From Coriobacteriia bacterium (GTDB taxonomy: Bacteria; Actinomycetota; Coriobacteriia; Anaerosomatales; PALSA-660), in NCBI GenBank assembly GCA_023252055.1, contig JAHEXP010000007.1, positions 1 through 46,393 on the forward strand: a DNA stretch of 46,393 bases, in the 5' to 3' direction. Every line of letters begins with the position of its first letter. Within the stretch, counting starts at the first letter, position 1. Below are positions 27,946-36,178 of the stretch, piece by piece. The notes below the pieces were generated by a model. The model had not been told where the DNA came from and made no database searches. It saw nothing but the letters and a program-made list of their open reading frames with translations. A program made the position numbers and the translations under genes.

Positions 27946-30387
27946 TCAGAGGCGAATGCCGCCGTTCGCGTACAGGCGCTCACACGCCGCGACGACATCG
28001 GGGTCGAACTTCCCCGCACCCTCGCTGATGACCTGCATGGCCTGTGTGAGCCCGATGACCGGCCGGTACGGCCGGTGAGACGCCATCGCCTCGACGACGT
28101 CGGCCACGGCGAGGATGCGCGCCTGGAGAAGGATCTGCTCGCCGGAGATCCCCGAGGGGTAGCCCGAACCGTCCATCCGTTCGTGGTGCTGCAGGACGAT
28201 ATCGGCGATCGGCCATGGGAATGCGATGTCCTTCAGGATCTCGTAACCCTGGCGCGCGTGGTCCTTGATCATGTCGAACTCGGAGGCGGAGAGCGTGACC
28301 GGCTTCGTCAAGATCTCGGCCGGGACGCACAGCTTGCCGATGTCGTGGAGCAACGCAGCCATCTCCACCGAGGCGGCGAAGTCCTCCCCGAGTCCCATCT
28401 CATCCGACAGGGACCGCGACAGCTCCGCCACACGACGCTCGTGGCCCTGAGTGTACGGATCCCGGGCCTCGACGATCCTGCCCATCGCCGAAACGGTGTC
28501 GTGCATCATGTGCTCGAGTCGGTCGTAACTGTCGCGCAGCCGGCCTTCCGCGTCGTCGCGCGTCGCGCGGACCGAGAGGCTCTCCATCCCGAAGGAGAGG
28601 TCCATCGACAGCTCTTCGAGAAGAGCCACCTCCCGGTCGTCGAACGCTCCCTGCTCGCCGGAGAAGAGGCAGAAGACGCCCCACGTCTCGCCGCGAGGAT
28701 CTGTCAGCGGAAGGCTCAGGGCGGAGCGGTAGCCGCGCATCGCAGCGGCGTCGCGCCACACGGATCCCGCACCGTCGGCGGCGAGGTCCCCCACGATGAC
28801 CGCATGTCCCTCACGTACGCTGCGGCCGGCCGCGCACACGCCGCTGGCCTCATCGCCCCACGTGATCTCGACGGTGTCCAAGAACCCCTCGTCCAGGCCG
28901 GCTCGTGCAACGGGGGCGATCCTCCAAGAGCCGTCGTGGACCACGAGGCCGACCCATGCCATGCGATATCCGCCGAGTTCCACGGCGGCCGCGCACACGT
29001 CTTGCAAGAGGCGTTCCGGGTCGGTCGCCTGCGCGAGCGCCTGGTTGCTCCAGCTCAAGGTCAAGAGCGCGCGTTCGGTGCGCTTGAGGCGCGCGTTGGC
29101 CGCTTGCAACTCCTTGGTGCGTTCCTCGACCCGCTCCTCCAACCCGTCGCGCGCCTCCCGCACTTCGGCCTCCGCACGCACGCGTTCCGTGACATCCATT
29201 GCGAAACCGATGATGTACGGGGAGCCGCCGATGTCGGCGCGGCGGGAGATCACGAGGTTGTCGCGGACTCCGTCGACCCCGTGCCATCTCACCTGCACTT
29301 GGCTGGAGCCGGTCTCGATCGCGGCTTGCAAGCCGGCGCGCGCCGCCTCACGGTCCTCGTCGAGTACGAAAGCGAAGCCGTCGGCGCCGATGAGTTCGTT
29401 AGCACCCAGCCCGGTGAAGCGCTCCGCCTGAGCGTTCCAGCGCACCAGACGGCCGTCGCGGTCGGTGGTGAAGAAGATGCCCGGCGCGGCATCGATGACC
29501 GCGTCCGTGAACGACTTCTCGGCTGCCGCCTGGGCCTCAGCGGCCGAACGCGCGCTGATGTCCCGGACGGTCGCCACAGCGCCTGAGACATCGCCCTCGG
29601 GGCCGACGACGGGGGCGATGAGCACTTCGCACGCCGCCGATCGCGCGCCGTCCGGTACCGCCGCCTCCCCCCTCCACTCCGACGCCGTCCCCATCACGTC
29701 GAGAACGTGCGCGTCGATGACGTCGAGGAGCTGTGAGCGCGTCTTGAGGCCCGAGCCGCGCCTTCCGAACATGTCCTCCAGACGCGCATCGAGGGCCGCC
29801 AGGGCCGGCTCGCTCACGTACATGAAGCGGCCGGTCCTGTCGAAAAGGAACAGGAGGTCGGGGGTCGTCCGCAGGACCACGTCGAGCATCGTGGTCTGCT
29901 GCTCGATCCGCCGGGTCATCTGGGCGAGTCGCTCGTCCCATTCCCGCTGCTGGCTAACGTCCCGTACGACCATCGACGCGCCCACGAGCGTGCCGTCGTC
30001 GAGCTCGACCGGTGAGATCGCCAGCGAAACGAACAGTATCCTGCCATCCTTGTGACGGCGTTCGACTTCCGTCCTCTCGATGACCTCGCCCGTGCGGATG
30101 CGCTCGAGATGCGACTCGACTTCGTCCGCGTTCCGGTAGCCGGCGAGCACGGAGACGTGCTCGCCGAGGACCTCTGCGATCCGGTATCCATACAGGCGCT
30201 CAGCGCCCGGGTTCCAGCTGGTGATCGCGCCGTCCAGATCGGTCGTGAAGATCGCGTCCTGGGACGACGCGACGACCGCAGCCATGAATTCGGGCGCGAG
30301 GAAGTACGCCTGCTGGGAGTCACCGACCTCCGCCACAGCACCGCCGGGATCGGCGCACGCACCCTCCATCGGCCCCTGGTCGCTCAT
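27946..30387 (-). CDS. Soluble multi-PAS, GAF, HD-GYP c-di-GMP phosphodiesterase-type protein
   Basis: PAS motifs (IFTTDLDGAITSWNPGAERLYGY; FLFDRTGRFMYVSE; FFTTDRDGRLVRWNAQAERFTG); GAF-like region; HDIGKLCVPAEIL and HHERMDGSGYPSGISGEQI. Start trimmed to MSDQGPMEG. Confidence 0.92.
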   Translation of the reverse strand: MSDQGPMEGACADPGGAVAEVGDSQQAYFLAPEFMAAVVASSQDAIFTTDLDGAITSWNPGAERLYGYRIAEVLGEHVSVLAGYRNADEVESHLERIRTGEVIERTEVERRHKDGRILFVSLAISPVELDDGTLVGASMVVRDVSQQREWDERLAQMTRRIEQQTTMLDVVLRTTPDLLFLFDRTGRFMYVSEPALAALDARLEDMFGRRGSGLKTRSQLLDVIDAHVLDVMGTASEWRGEAAVPDGARSAACEVLIAPVVGPEGDVSGAVATVRDISARSAAEAQAAAEKSFTDAVIDAAPGIFFTTDRDGRLVRWNAQAERFTGLGANELIGADGFAFVLDEDREAARAGLQAAIETGSSQVQVRWHGVDGVRDNLVISRRADIGGSPYIIGFAMDVTERVRAEAEVREARDGLEERVEERTKELQAANARLKRTERALLTLSWSNQALAQATDPERLLQDVCAAAVELGGYRMAWVGLVVHDGSWRIAPVARAGLDEGFLDTVEITWGDEASGVCAAGRSVREGHAVIVGDLAADGAGSVWRDAAAMRGYRSALSLPLTDPRGETWGVFCLFSGEQGAFDDREVALLEELSMDLSFGMESLSVRATRDDAEGRLRDSYDRLEHMMHDTVSAMGRIVEARDPYTQGHERRVAELSRSLSDEMGLGEDFAASVEMAALLHDIGKLCVPAEILTKPVTLSASEFDMIKDHARQGYEILKDIAFPWPIADIVLQHHERMDGSGYPSGISGEQILLQARILAVADVVEAMASHRPYRPVIGLTQAMQVISEGAGKFDPDVVAACERLYANGGIRL

Positions 30388-30558
30388 GCGTCCCCTGTCG
30401 CGCAGCGCCTCTTGACATCGCATCGGCGGCGATCCGGGCCGACGCCTGCACACCCCTGTAACGCGCGCCCAGTATCTGCCTCTTGTGGTGGTCACGACAA
30501 GGGACAGGCGCGAGGTCGGAGCGACAGCGGGTGCATTCGCGACACCGGCGACAACCGC

Positions 30559-31773
30559 TCAGTCCAAGGGACTCCCGAAGTAGCGCCAGTACAGTTTCCA
30601 GAACAGGGTGTTGCCGTGGAAATGGGGCGTGTACCGGTAGAGCGTGAACGTGGCGGCGTTGACCGGGTACACCGCGGCCCCGTCGATGGTGAGCGAGATC
30701 CCCGACCGCCAGTTCGCCCGGTTGTGGCGCAGGGCCCGGGCACCGCCCCAGAGCTGGTTACCGAAGCCCTTGTACGACTGGAGGGTGGCGGAATCCATCT
30801 TCCCGCACCCCATCGCCCAGTCGAGGGCGTACTGACTCGCCTTACCGCCGCTGATGAGCGACTGCTCCTTCTGGAGCACGACCAGAAGCACCCTGGGGCT
30901 GACATCCCATGCGAGCGAGGCGTCGACGATGATCTGTGACGCGCTCTTTCGCACCCCGTTGTGGTCGGGCGCCGTGTAGGACTTCAGGGAGCTTCCCTGC
31001 GCCTGCAGGAACGCCTGGACCGCATCGACGCTCATCCCGTTGGATCCCGCGAATGACGCTTCGGAAATGATCTTGTTCGGGTCGTAGGGCAGCGGAGGCG
31101 CCGACCCGCCGCCGCTGTCGGCGGACGCCGCGGCCTCGACGGCCCTCGCCTCTTCCTCGGCCGTCACGAGCTTCTTGATGTCAGCACCCACCGAGTCCAT
31201 TAGGTGCCGCTGGGCGGCGACCGCGAGCTCCACCGTCGCGCTCCGCGCATCCGCCCGCTGCCGTAGGGCGATCAGCTCGGCCTCCCGCAGTGCCTGCTGC
31301 TGCTGTAGTGACTCTGTCTGGCCCCGGCTCGACGACAGCGACGACACCAGATCGGTATCCGACTGCTGGATGTAGGAGAACAGCTCGATACGCGAGAAGA
31401 GGTCGTCGAGCGTTCCCACCGACAGCAACGCCTCGAGCATCCCGAGTCCGCCGTTGGTGTAGAGCGAGACGGCACGGTCGTCGAGCGCGGACTGACGCTG
31501 GGAGATCTCACCGTCGAGGAGCCCGAGCGTCTGGCTCGTCGCAGCGAGTTGCTGACGCGCGTCCTCGAGCGCGGCCTGCGCGTCGGAAGACTCGGCCAGC
31601 GCGTTCGTCAGCGCCGAACGCGCCGAGGAGAGGCGGGCTTCGATCTTCGCCGCCTCGGCCTTCCTGGCGGCGAGCGAGCGGCGGATCGCGGCGCTCGAGC
31701 GGGCGGCCATGGCGGTGGAGGGCGCCCCGCACGCCGCAAGCAGGACGGCGGTCGCGAGGGCGATCACGCGCAT
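30559..31773 (-). CDS. Secreted coiled-coil (PcsB/CwlO N-domain-like) protein with lysozyme-like/'hemagglutinin' C-terminal domain
   Basis: Signal sequence MRVIALATAVLLAACGAPSTAMA; Ala/Gln/Glu-rich coiled coil with a SLYTNGGLGMLEALLSVGTLDDLFSRIELFSYIQQSD hinge; C-terminal PRVLLVVLQKEQSLISGG...LDWAMGCGKMD...YKGFGNQLWGGARALR. Confidence 0.8.
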   Translation of the reverse strand: MRVIALATAVLLAACGAPSTAMAARSSAAIRRSLAARKAEAAKIEARLSSARSALTNALAESSDAQAALEDARQQLAATSQTLGLLDGEISQRQSALDDRAVSLYTNGGLGMLEALLSVGTLDDLFSRIELFSYIQQSDTDLVSSLSSSRGQTESLQQQQALREAELIALRQRADARSATVELAVAAQRHLMDSVGADIKKLVTAEEEARAVEAAASADSGGGSAPPLPYDPNKIISEASFAGSNGMSVDAVQAFLQAQGSSLKSYTAPDHNGVRKSASQIIVDASLAWDVSPRVLLVVLQKEQSLISGGKASQYALDWAMGCGKMDSATLQSYKGFGNQLWGGARALRHNRANWRSGISLTIDGAAVYPVNAATFTLYRYTPHFHGNTLFWKLYWRYFGSPLD

Positions 31774-31816
31774 GTGGAGCTGCCGCTGCGTCGTCGCACC
31801 TTCCCTTCGCAAAGGA

Positions 31817-31849
31817 AGCGGGCCGGCCGCTGGGTGCGACCGGCCCGCT
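31817..31849 (-). terminator. Hairpin downstream of tRNA-Ala
   Basis: AGCGGGCCGG...CCGGCCCGCT 10-bp perfect stem directly after the tRNA. Confidence 0.65.
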
Positions 31850-31859
31850 GGTGTTGCTT

Positions 31860-31935
31860 TGGTGGAGCCAAGGGGGCTCGAACCCCTGACCTTCTGGCTG
31901 CCAGCCAGACGCTCTCCCAACTGAGCTATGGCCCC
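31860..31935 (-). tRNA. tRNA-Ala (anticodon GGC), CCA encoded
   Basis: GGGGCCATAGCTCAGTTGGGAGAGCGTCTGGCTGGCAGCCAGAAGGTCAGGGGTTCGAGCCCCCTTGGCTCCACCA; cloverleaf intact; G3:U70 pair. Confidence 0.97.
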
Positions 31936-31971
31936 ACTTCACTGGGTCGCCCGGATTCGGGCGCGAGGGAC

Positions 31972-32000
31972 AGTATACGAACGGCGTGCTGGAGGGTCAA
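31972..32000 (-). promoter_or_regulatory. Strong sigma70-type promoter for tRNA-Ala
   Basis: Minus strand TTGACC - 17 bp - TATACT, expected TSS about 30 nt upstream of the tRNA. Confidence 0.85.
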
Positions 32001-32024
32001 CACGAAAGACCGCTCCTCCGACGC

Positions 32025-32047
32025 GCGCGCCACTCCACACGGCGCGC
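32025..32047 (-). terminator. Possible terminator downstream of the EamA transporter gene
   Basis: GCGCGCC-N9-GGCGCGC inverted repeat just past the stop at 32061. Confidence 0.4.
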
Positions 32048-32060
32048 CCGGGGCAGCCTG

Positions 32061-33014
32061 TCACTCCTCGGCGGTGTCCACCAGGTGCCCGGGAGGCCCT
32101 TCGATCCCCAGTTCGAGAACGTCGCGCTCGCCATGCTGGGCGACGAAGGTGCCGAGCACGTCGCTCGCGGCCATCCCGGCGAGGATGAGCCCCGCCCCGG
32201 CGATCCCCTGCGCGCTCAGACGTTCACCGATGAGCAGCCACGCGAAGAGCCCTCCGAACGCCGGCTCGCAGATCAGAACGAGAGCGGTCCGCGTCGGCGA
32301 TAGGTGCTTCTGCGCCTGCGTCTGCACCGCGAACGCCAGGGCCGAAGCGAAGACGCCGGTCACGAGGAGCGCGGTCCAGATGCCCGACCCGCCCGGCACC
32401 GGCGCGTGCTCCGAAACGAGCCCCACCGCGCCACAGACGACCGCCACCGTCGCAAGCTGTACGAACGTGAGCGCGAGGGTGTCGTGGCCGCGGCCCACGG
32501 ATCCCAGCACGATGATGTGGCCGGAATAGACGACGGCGCACAAAAGGACCAGCGTGTCCCCGAAGTTCCACGCGCCGGCGGCCCCACCGCCCGAGAGCAG
32601 CCACAGGCCCGTGACCGCGCATGCCACTCCCACCCACGCTGTCCACCGCGGCATACGACGCAACACCAGCGCCTGCAGGACCGGGGTGATGACGACGAAC
32701 ATGCCGGTGATGAACGCGGCGCGCCCGGGAGTCGTCATCCCGGGCGCCAGACCCAACGTTTGGAACACGTACCCGGCAGTCAGCAGCACGCCGGCGCCGA
32801 GCCCGGTCACGAGCGTCGCCCGGTCGATACGCCGCAGGGACCGCGGGAAGATCCCCGCGAACGCGACGGTCGCGATGGCGAACCTCCACCCCAGGAACGA
32901 GTACACCGGGTAGTGGGCGACCGCGTCGCGCACCATGACGAACGTCGCACCCCACACGGCGGCGACGGCCACGAGGGCCGCCGTCACGAGCAACCGACGG
33001 GTCTTCTCGGTCAC
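32061..33014 (-). CDS. EamA/DMT-family transporter
   Basis: About 10 TM helices; WGATFVMVRDAVAHYPVYSFLGWRF; LALTFVQLATVAV; ICEPAFGGLFAWLLIGERLSAQGIAGAGLILAGM. Confidence 0.92.
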   Translation of the reverse strand: MTEKTRRLLVTAALVAVAAVWGATFVMVRDAVAHYPVYSFLGWRFAIATVAFAGIFPRSLRRIDRATLVTGLGAGVLLTAGYVFQTLGLAPGMTTPGRAAFITGMFVVITPVLQALVLRRMPRWTAWVGVACAVTGLWLLSGGGAAGAWNFGDTLVLLCAVVYSGHIIVLGSVGRGHDTLALTFVQLATVAVVCGAVGLVSEHAPVPGGSGIWTALLVTGVFASALAFAVQTQAQKHLSPTRTALVLICEPAFGGLFAWLLIGERLSAQGIAGAGLILAGMAASDVLGTFVAQHGERDVLELGIEGPPGHLVDTAEE

Positions 33015-33430
33015 GAGACCTCTTCGGGCGCGTCCTCGACGGCGGGAGCGGCGGTGACGTTCGCCACTTCGGCGGGAAGGTCCAGGCGGGGCGCGTCGCT
33101 CCACAACTTCTCGAGACGGTAGAATTCGCGCTCGCTGGCTTGGAAGACGTGGACCACGAAGTCACCGTAGTCGAGCAGCACCCACTTGAGCTCGGCCTCG
33201 CCCTCGCTGCCGATCGGCTTCGCGCCCGCCTCACGCAACGCGTCCTCGATGGCGTCCGCGATCGCGTGCACCTGGCGGTCGTTGGAGCCGGTCGCGATCA
33301 GGAAGAAGTCGGTGACGACGATCGTCTGGCCGACGTCGAGCGCCATCACATCCGTCGCCTTCTTCTCGGCTGCGGCCGCCGCGGCGATCCGAACAAGGGC
33401 CTCGATACTTGCGCGTGTGGGTTGGGTCAC
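33011..33430 (-). CDS. rsfS: Ribosomal silencing factor RsfS
   Basis: KKATDVMALDVGQTIVVTDFFLIATGSNDRQVHAIADAIEDAL...WVLLDYGDFVVHVF; GTG start. Confidence 0.95.
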   Translation of the reverse strand: MTQPTRASIEALVRIAAAAAAEKKATDVMALDVGQTIVVTDFFLIATGSNDRQVHAIADAIEDALREAGAKPIGSEGEAELKWVLLDYGDFVVHVFQASEREFYRLEKLWSDAPRLDLPAEVANVTAAPAVEDAPEEVS

Positions 33431-34956
33431 TGCACTCCTTCGGAAGGGCTCACGGATGCCGTCGGAACGGCTGACAGGTCGGCTGTGGGCGGACGGTAGT
33501 CCGCGCCGATTATGACGATCATGTCGGCCAGGTCCTGTGTGGAGGACTGGACGACGATCTGGCCCACGCCGAGGGTCTTGCGAACGAGCTCGGCATCGGC
33601 CTGAGTCCCATGGTAGAGAAGAACGAGCGTCGTCGCATGCTTGAAGTTGTCGGCGTTGCCGCTGTCGACCACGCGCAGCCCGGCCCGGATGAGCTGCTGA
33701 GCCGCCAGACCGGCGATCCCCGGAGTGCCGACGCCGTTGTAGACGATCACCCGCGGCGTGGCCTTCTGCTGGCTCGCCTGGACCCCCCACCACTGCAGCA
33801 GCAGGTCTGCGACCTGCGCACGCTGCGGCTCGAAGTAGCGCTGGTCGCCCACGGCCACGGGCTTCACGGGCAGCGGCACGATCCAGACGTCTTTCGTGTT
33901 CACCGATGCGAAGTACGTCGTGAAAGAGGCCCTGTGGGCCGCTGTGAGGTCCGTGGAGGTCACATGCGACATGATCCCGGTGACGCTCTGATCCTTCAGC
34001 ATCGCCTGGTAGGAGGCGCCGTCGATGACGACGTAGGACCGGAACGGCACGCCCAGATAGTTGGAGACGGTGTCCTTGCTCACATCCGGCCCGCCCGCGT
34101 AGCTGACGCCCACGCGCTCGAACCCCTGGCCCGGCACCTCCACGAACGCGCCGTCGGGGATGGCGATGCCAAGGATCCGGTGACTGCCCCGCTCGGCCTT
34201 GAGAGCCGTGAACCCGACCGCCACGCCGTCGGTCACACCGATCACCAGCAGGTTGTCCTCGGCCGGTGATGCCGGTGCCGCGTTGAGCGCGGCGACCCTT
34301 CGTGCGTTCCAGCGAGCGACCGCGTTCACCCCCACGGCAAGGCCGTAGAGCGAACCCAGGAGCACGCACACGATGAGGAACACGCCGAGCACGCGGCCCC
34401 AGGGGCCTTCGAAGACGTCCCGGGAGCCGTGCTCGGAGCGCGCCGGTATCTCGGACACCGCTGCTTCCGTGAGTGCGGACACGTCACCTTCCACCGCCAC
34501 AGCGGCCGCGACCTTGCGGGCGCGCCCGAACCGACGGCGGCGCACGTGCCGGTGATGACCGTGCGCGGGATCCTCATCCTCGTCGGAGAACCCGGCGCCC
34601 GCCTGCCACGGCCACGAGGCCGGCTCTTCCGAAGGCCCGGCGTCCTGGGAGTGCTCGGCGATGGGCTCGGCCCACGTCCCGTCAGCGGCGCCAAGGTCGC
34701 TCGCAGTGACAGACTCGTCGCGGCCGCCTTCTCTCCCGGCGGCATCGGCGAGCTCACCGTCCAAGCCGGCCTCAGACCCGAAGACCTGCTCGAACGTCAA
34801 GCGGCCGCTCCAGTCGCTGACATACTCGTCGGCGTCGAAGAGCGACTCGGCCTGAGGCGGCTCCCACGAAGGCTCGGCCCCTTCGAGCGTGATATCGAGG
34901 TCCGGGTCCACTCGCCGGCGACGAGCCGGCTTCTCGCGACGCCACCAGGAGCTCAC
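33427..34956 (-). CDS. LCP-like/LytR C-terminal domain protein with a long acidic cytoplasmic N-terminus
   Basis: One TM (VLGVFLIVCVLLGSLYGLAVGV); LCP-like segment IAIPDGAFVEVPGQGFERVGVSYAGGPDVSKDTVSNYLGVPFRSYVVIDG; LytR_C segment PRVIVYNGVGTPGIAGLAAQQLIRAGLRVVDSGNA. Confidence 0.82.
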   Translation of the reverse strand: MSSWWRREKPARRRRVDPDLDITLEGAEPSWEPPQAESLFDADEYVSDWSGRLTFEQVFGSEAGLDGELADAAGREGGRDESVTASDLGAADGTWAEPIAEHSQDAGPSEEPASWPWQAGAGFSDEDEDPAHGHHRHVRRRRFGRARKVAAAVAVEGDVSALTEAAVSEIPARSEHGSRDVFEGPWGRVLGVFLIVCVLLGSLYGLAVGVNAVARWNARRVAALNAAPASPAEDNLLVIGVTDGVAVGFTALKAERGSHRILGIAIPDGAFVEVPGQGFERVGVSYAGGPDVSKDTVSNYLGVPFRSYVVIDGASYQAMLKDQSVTGIMSHVTSTDLTAAHRASFTTYFASVNTKDVWIVPLPVKPVAVGDQRYFEPQRAQVADLLLQWWGVQASQQKATPRVIVYNGVGTPGIAGLAAQQLIRAGLRVVDSGNADNFKHATTLVLLYHGTQADAELVRKTLGVGQIVVQSSTQDLADMIVIIGADYRPPTADLSAVPTASVSPSEGVQ

Positions 34957-35570
34957 CGTCCCACCTCCGGCGGGTCGAAGAGCGCCCGGCCGGTCTCGCG
35001 CTCGATCTGCGCGCCGACGGCGGCCGAGATGGGATGGACAGGGCATCCGGTCTGCATGAGGTGGCGGACGGTACGCCCGTACCCCACGCGGAAGCACTCC
35101 GCCAGCGTCGCCGACGCGCACGTTGCGCGCACCTCGTCGACGCCCTGGTAGTTTCGCGCCGGTTCGATCATGTCTGCCATGAACACCACTCTATCGAGGT
35201 CCGACATCGGCAGCGCGCCCACGGTGTGGACCTCGATGGCCGACAGGACCGCTTCGCCGACCCCGGGCAGGTCGCGGCGAACGAGCGCCGCTCCGAGCCG
35301 GGCGTGCAACAGCTGCGGATGCTCCTGCTCGAACTCCAGGACCGGCACTGCCAAGTCTTCAACCTGCGCGGCCAGCTCTTCGTGACCGAGGTCGCGGGCG
35401 TAGTCGTGCAAGAGGGCTGCCAGCTCCGCGTCCGCTTCGTCGACACCCACGCGGCGCGCCAACTCGACGGCGGTCCTCGCCACCCGCTCGCTGTGCGCAG
35501 CCGAGGCCGGGGTCAGCCGGGCCGCGACGAGCGCGCGTGCCTGTCCGATCAGCTCAGGCGACCGGCTCAC
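34953..35570 (-). CDS. yqeK: YqeK-like HD-domain hydrolase (Ap4A hydrolase family)
   Basis: HSERVARTAVELARRVGVDEADAELAALLHDYARDL; ALPMSDLDRVVFMADMIEPARNYQGVDEVR; next to nadD and rsfS. Confidence 0.88.
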   Translation of the reverse strand: MSRSPELIGQARALVAARLTPASAAHSERVARTAVELARRVGVDEADAELAALLHDYARDLGHEELAAQVEDLAVPVLEFEQEHPQLLHARLGAALVRRDLPGVGEAVLSAIEVHTVGALPMSDLDRVVFMADMIEPARNYQGVDEVRATCASATLAECFRVGYGRTVRHLMQTGCPVHPISAAVGAQIERETGRALFDPPEVGR

Positions 35571-36177
35571 GGTACAGCCCGTTCTTCTCGATGTACGCGG
35601 CCACGGCCTCGGGCAGCAGGTAGCGGATCGGCCTGCGAGCGGCGACCCGGGCCCTGATGTCACTCGACGAGATCGCGAGCGCCGGGACCTCCATAGCCTC
35701 CACACGCGGCGCCACCGCGGCGTCGCCCACCGCCTCGAACGGTTCCAGCGCGGAGTCGAAGCCCGGACGCGTGGCCGCGATGAACGTGCAGAGCTCCGCG
35801 AACCGCGCAGCGTCCTTCCACGTCAGGATCTCGCGGACGGCGTCAGCCCCGGAAATGAAGAAGAGCTCGGCACGTGGTCCGTGGATCTCGCGCAGCTGGA
35901 GCATCGTGTCGACGGTGTAGGTCGCTCCGGGGCGGTCGATCTCGATCCGGGAGACCTCGAAGTCCGGGTTGGCAGCCGTGGCGATCACGGTCATCAGATA
36001 GCGGTCCTCGGGAGAGGACACGTATCGGTGCGTCTTGCGCACCGGCCGCCCCGTGGGCATGAAGACGACCTTGTCCAGATTGAACTGGACGAGTGCCTCC
36101 TCAGCCGTGACGAGGTGGCCGAAGTGGATGGGGTCGAATGTCCCGCCCATTATCCCGAGTCGCAGCGTCTTCCTCAC
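35554..36177 (-). CDS. nadD: Nicotinate-nucleotide adenylyltransferase
   Basis: LGIMGGTFDPIHFGHLVTAEEAL, FMPTGRPVRKTHRYVSSPEDRYLMT, ISSSDIRARVAARRPIRYLLPEAVAAYI. Confidence 0.96.
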   Translation of the reverse strand: MRKTLRLGIMGGTFDPIHFGHLVTAEEALVQFNLDKVVFMPTGRPVRKTHRYVSSPEDRYLMTVIATAANPDFEVSRIEIDRPGATYTVDTMLQLREIHGPRAELFFISGADAVREILTWKDAARFAELCTFIAATRPGFDSALEPFEAVGDAAVAPRVEAMEVPALAISSSDIRARVAARRPIRYLLPEAVAAYIEKNGLYREPVA

Positions 36178-36178
36178 G

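Noticed and set aside
33431-34369. N-terminal extension of the ORF containing rsfS (33011..34369)
   Set aside because: Out-of-frame reading of the LytR_C gene; RsfS starts at GTG 33430.
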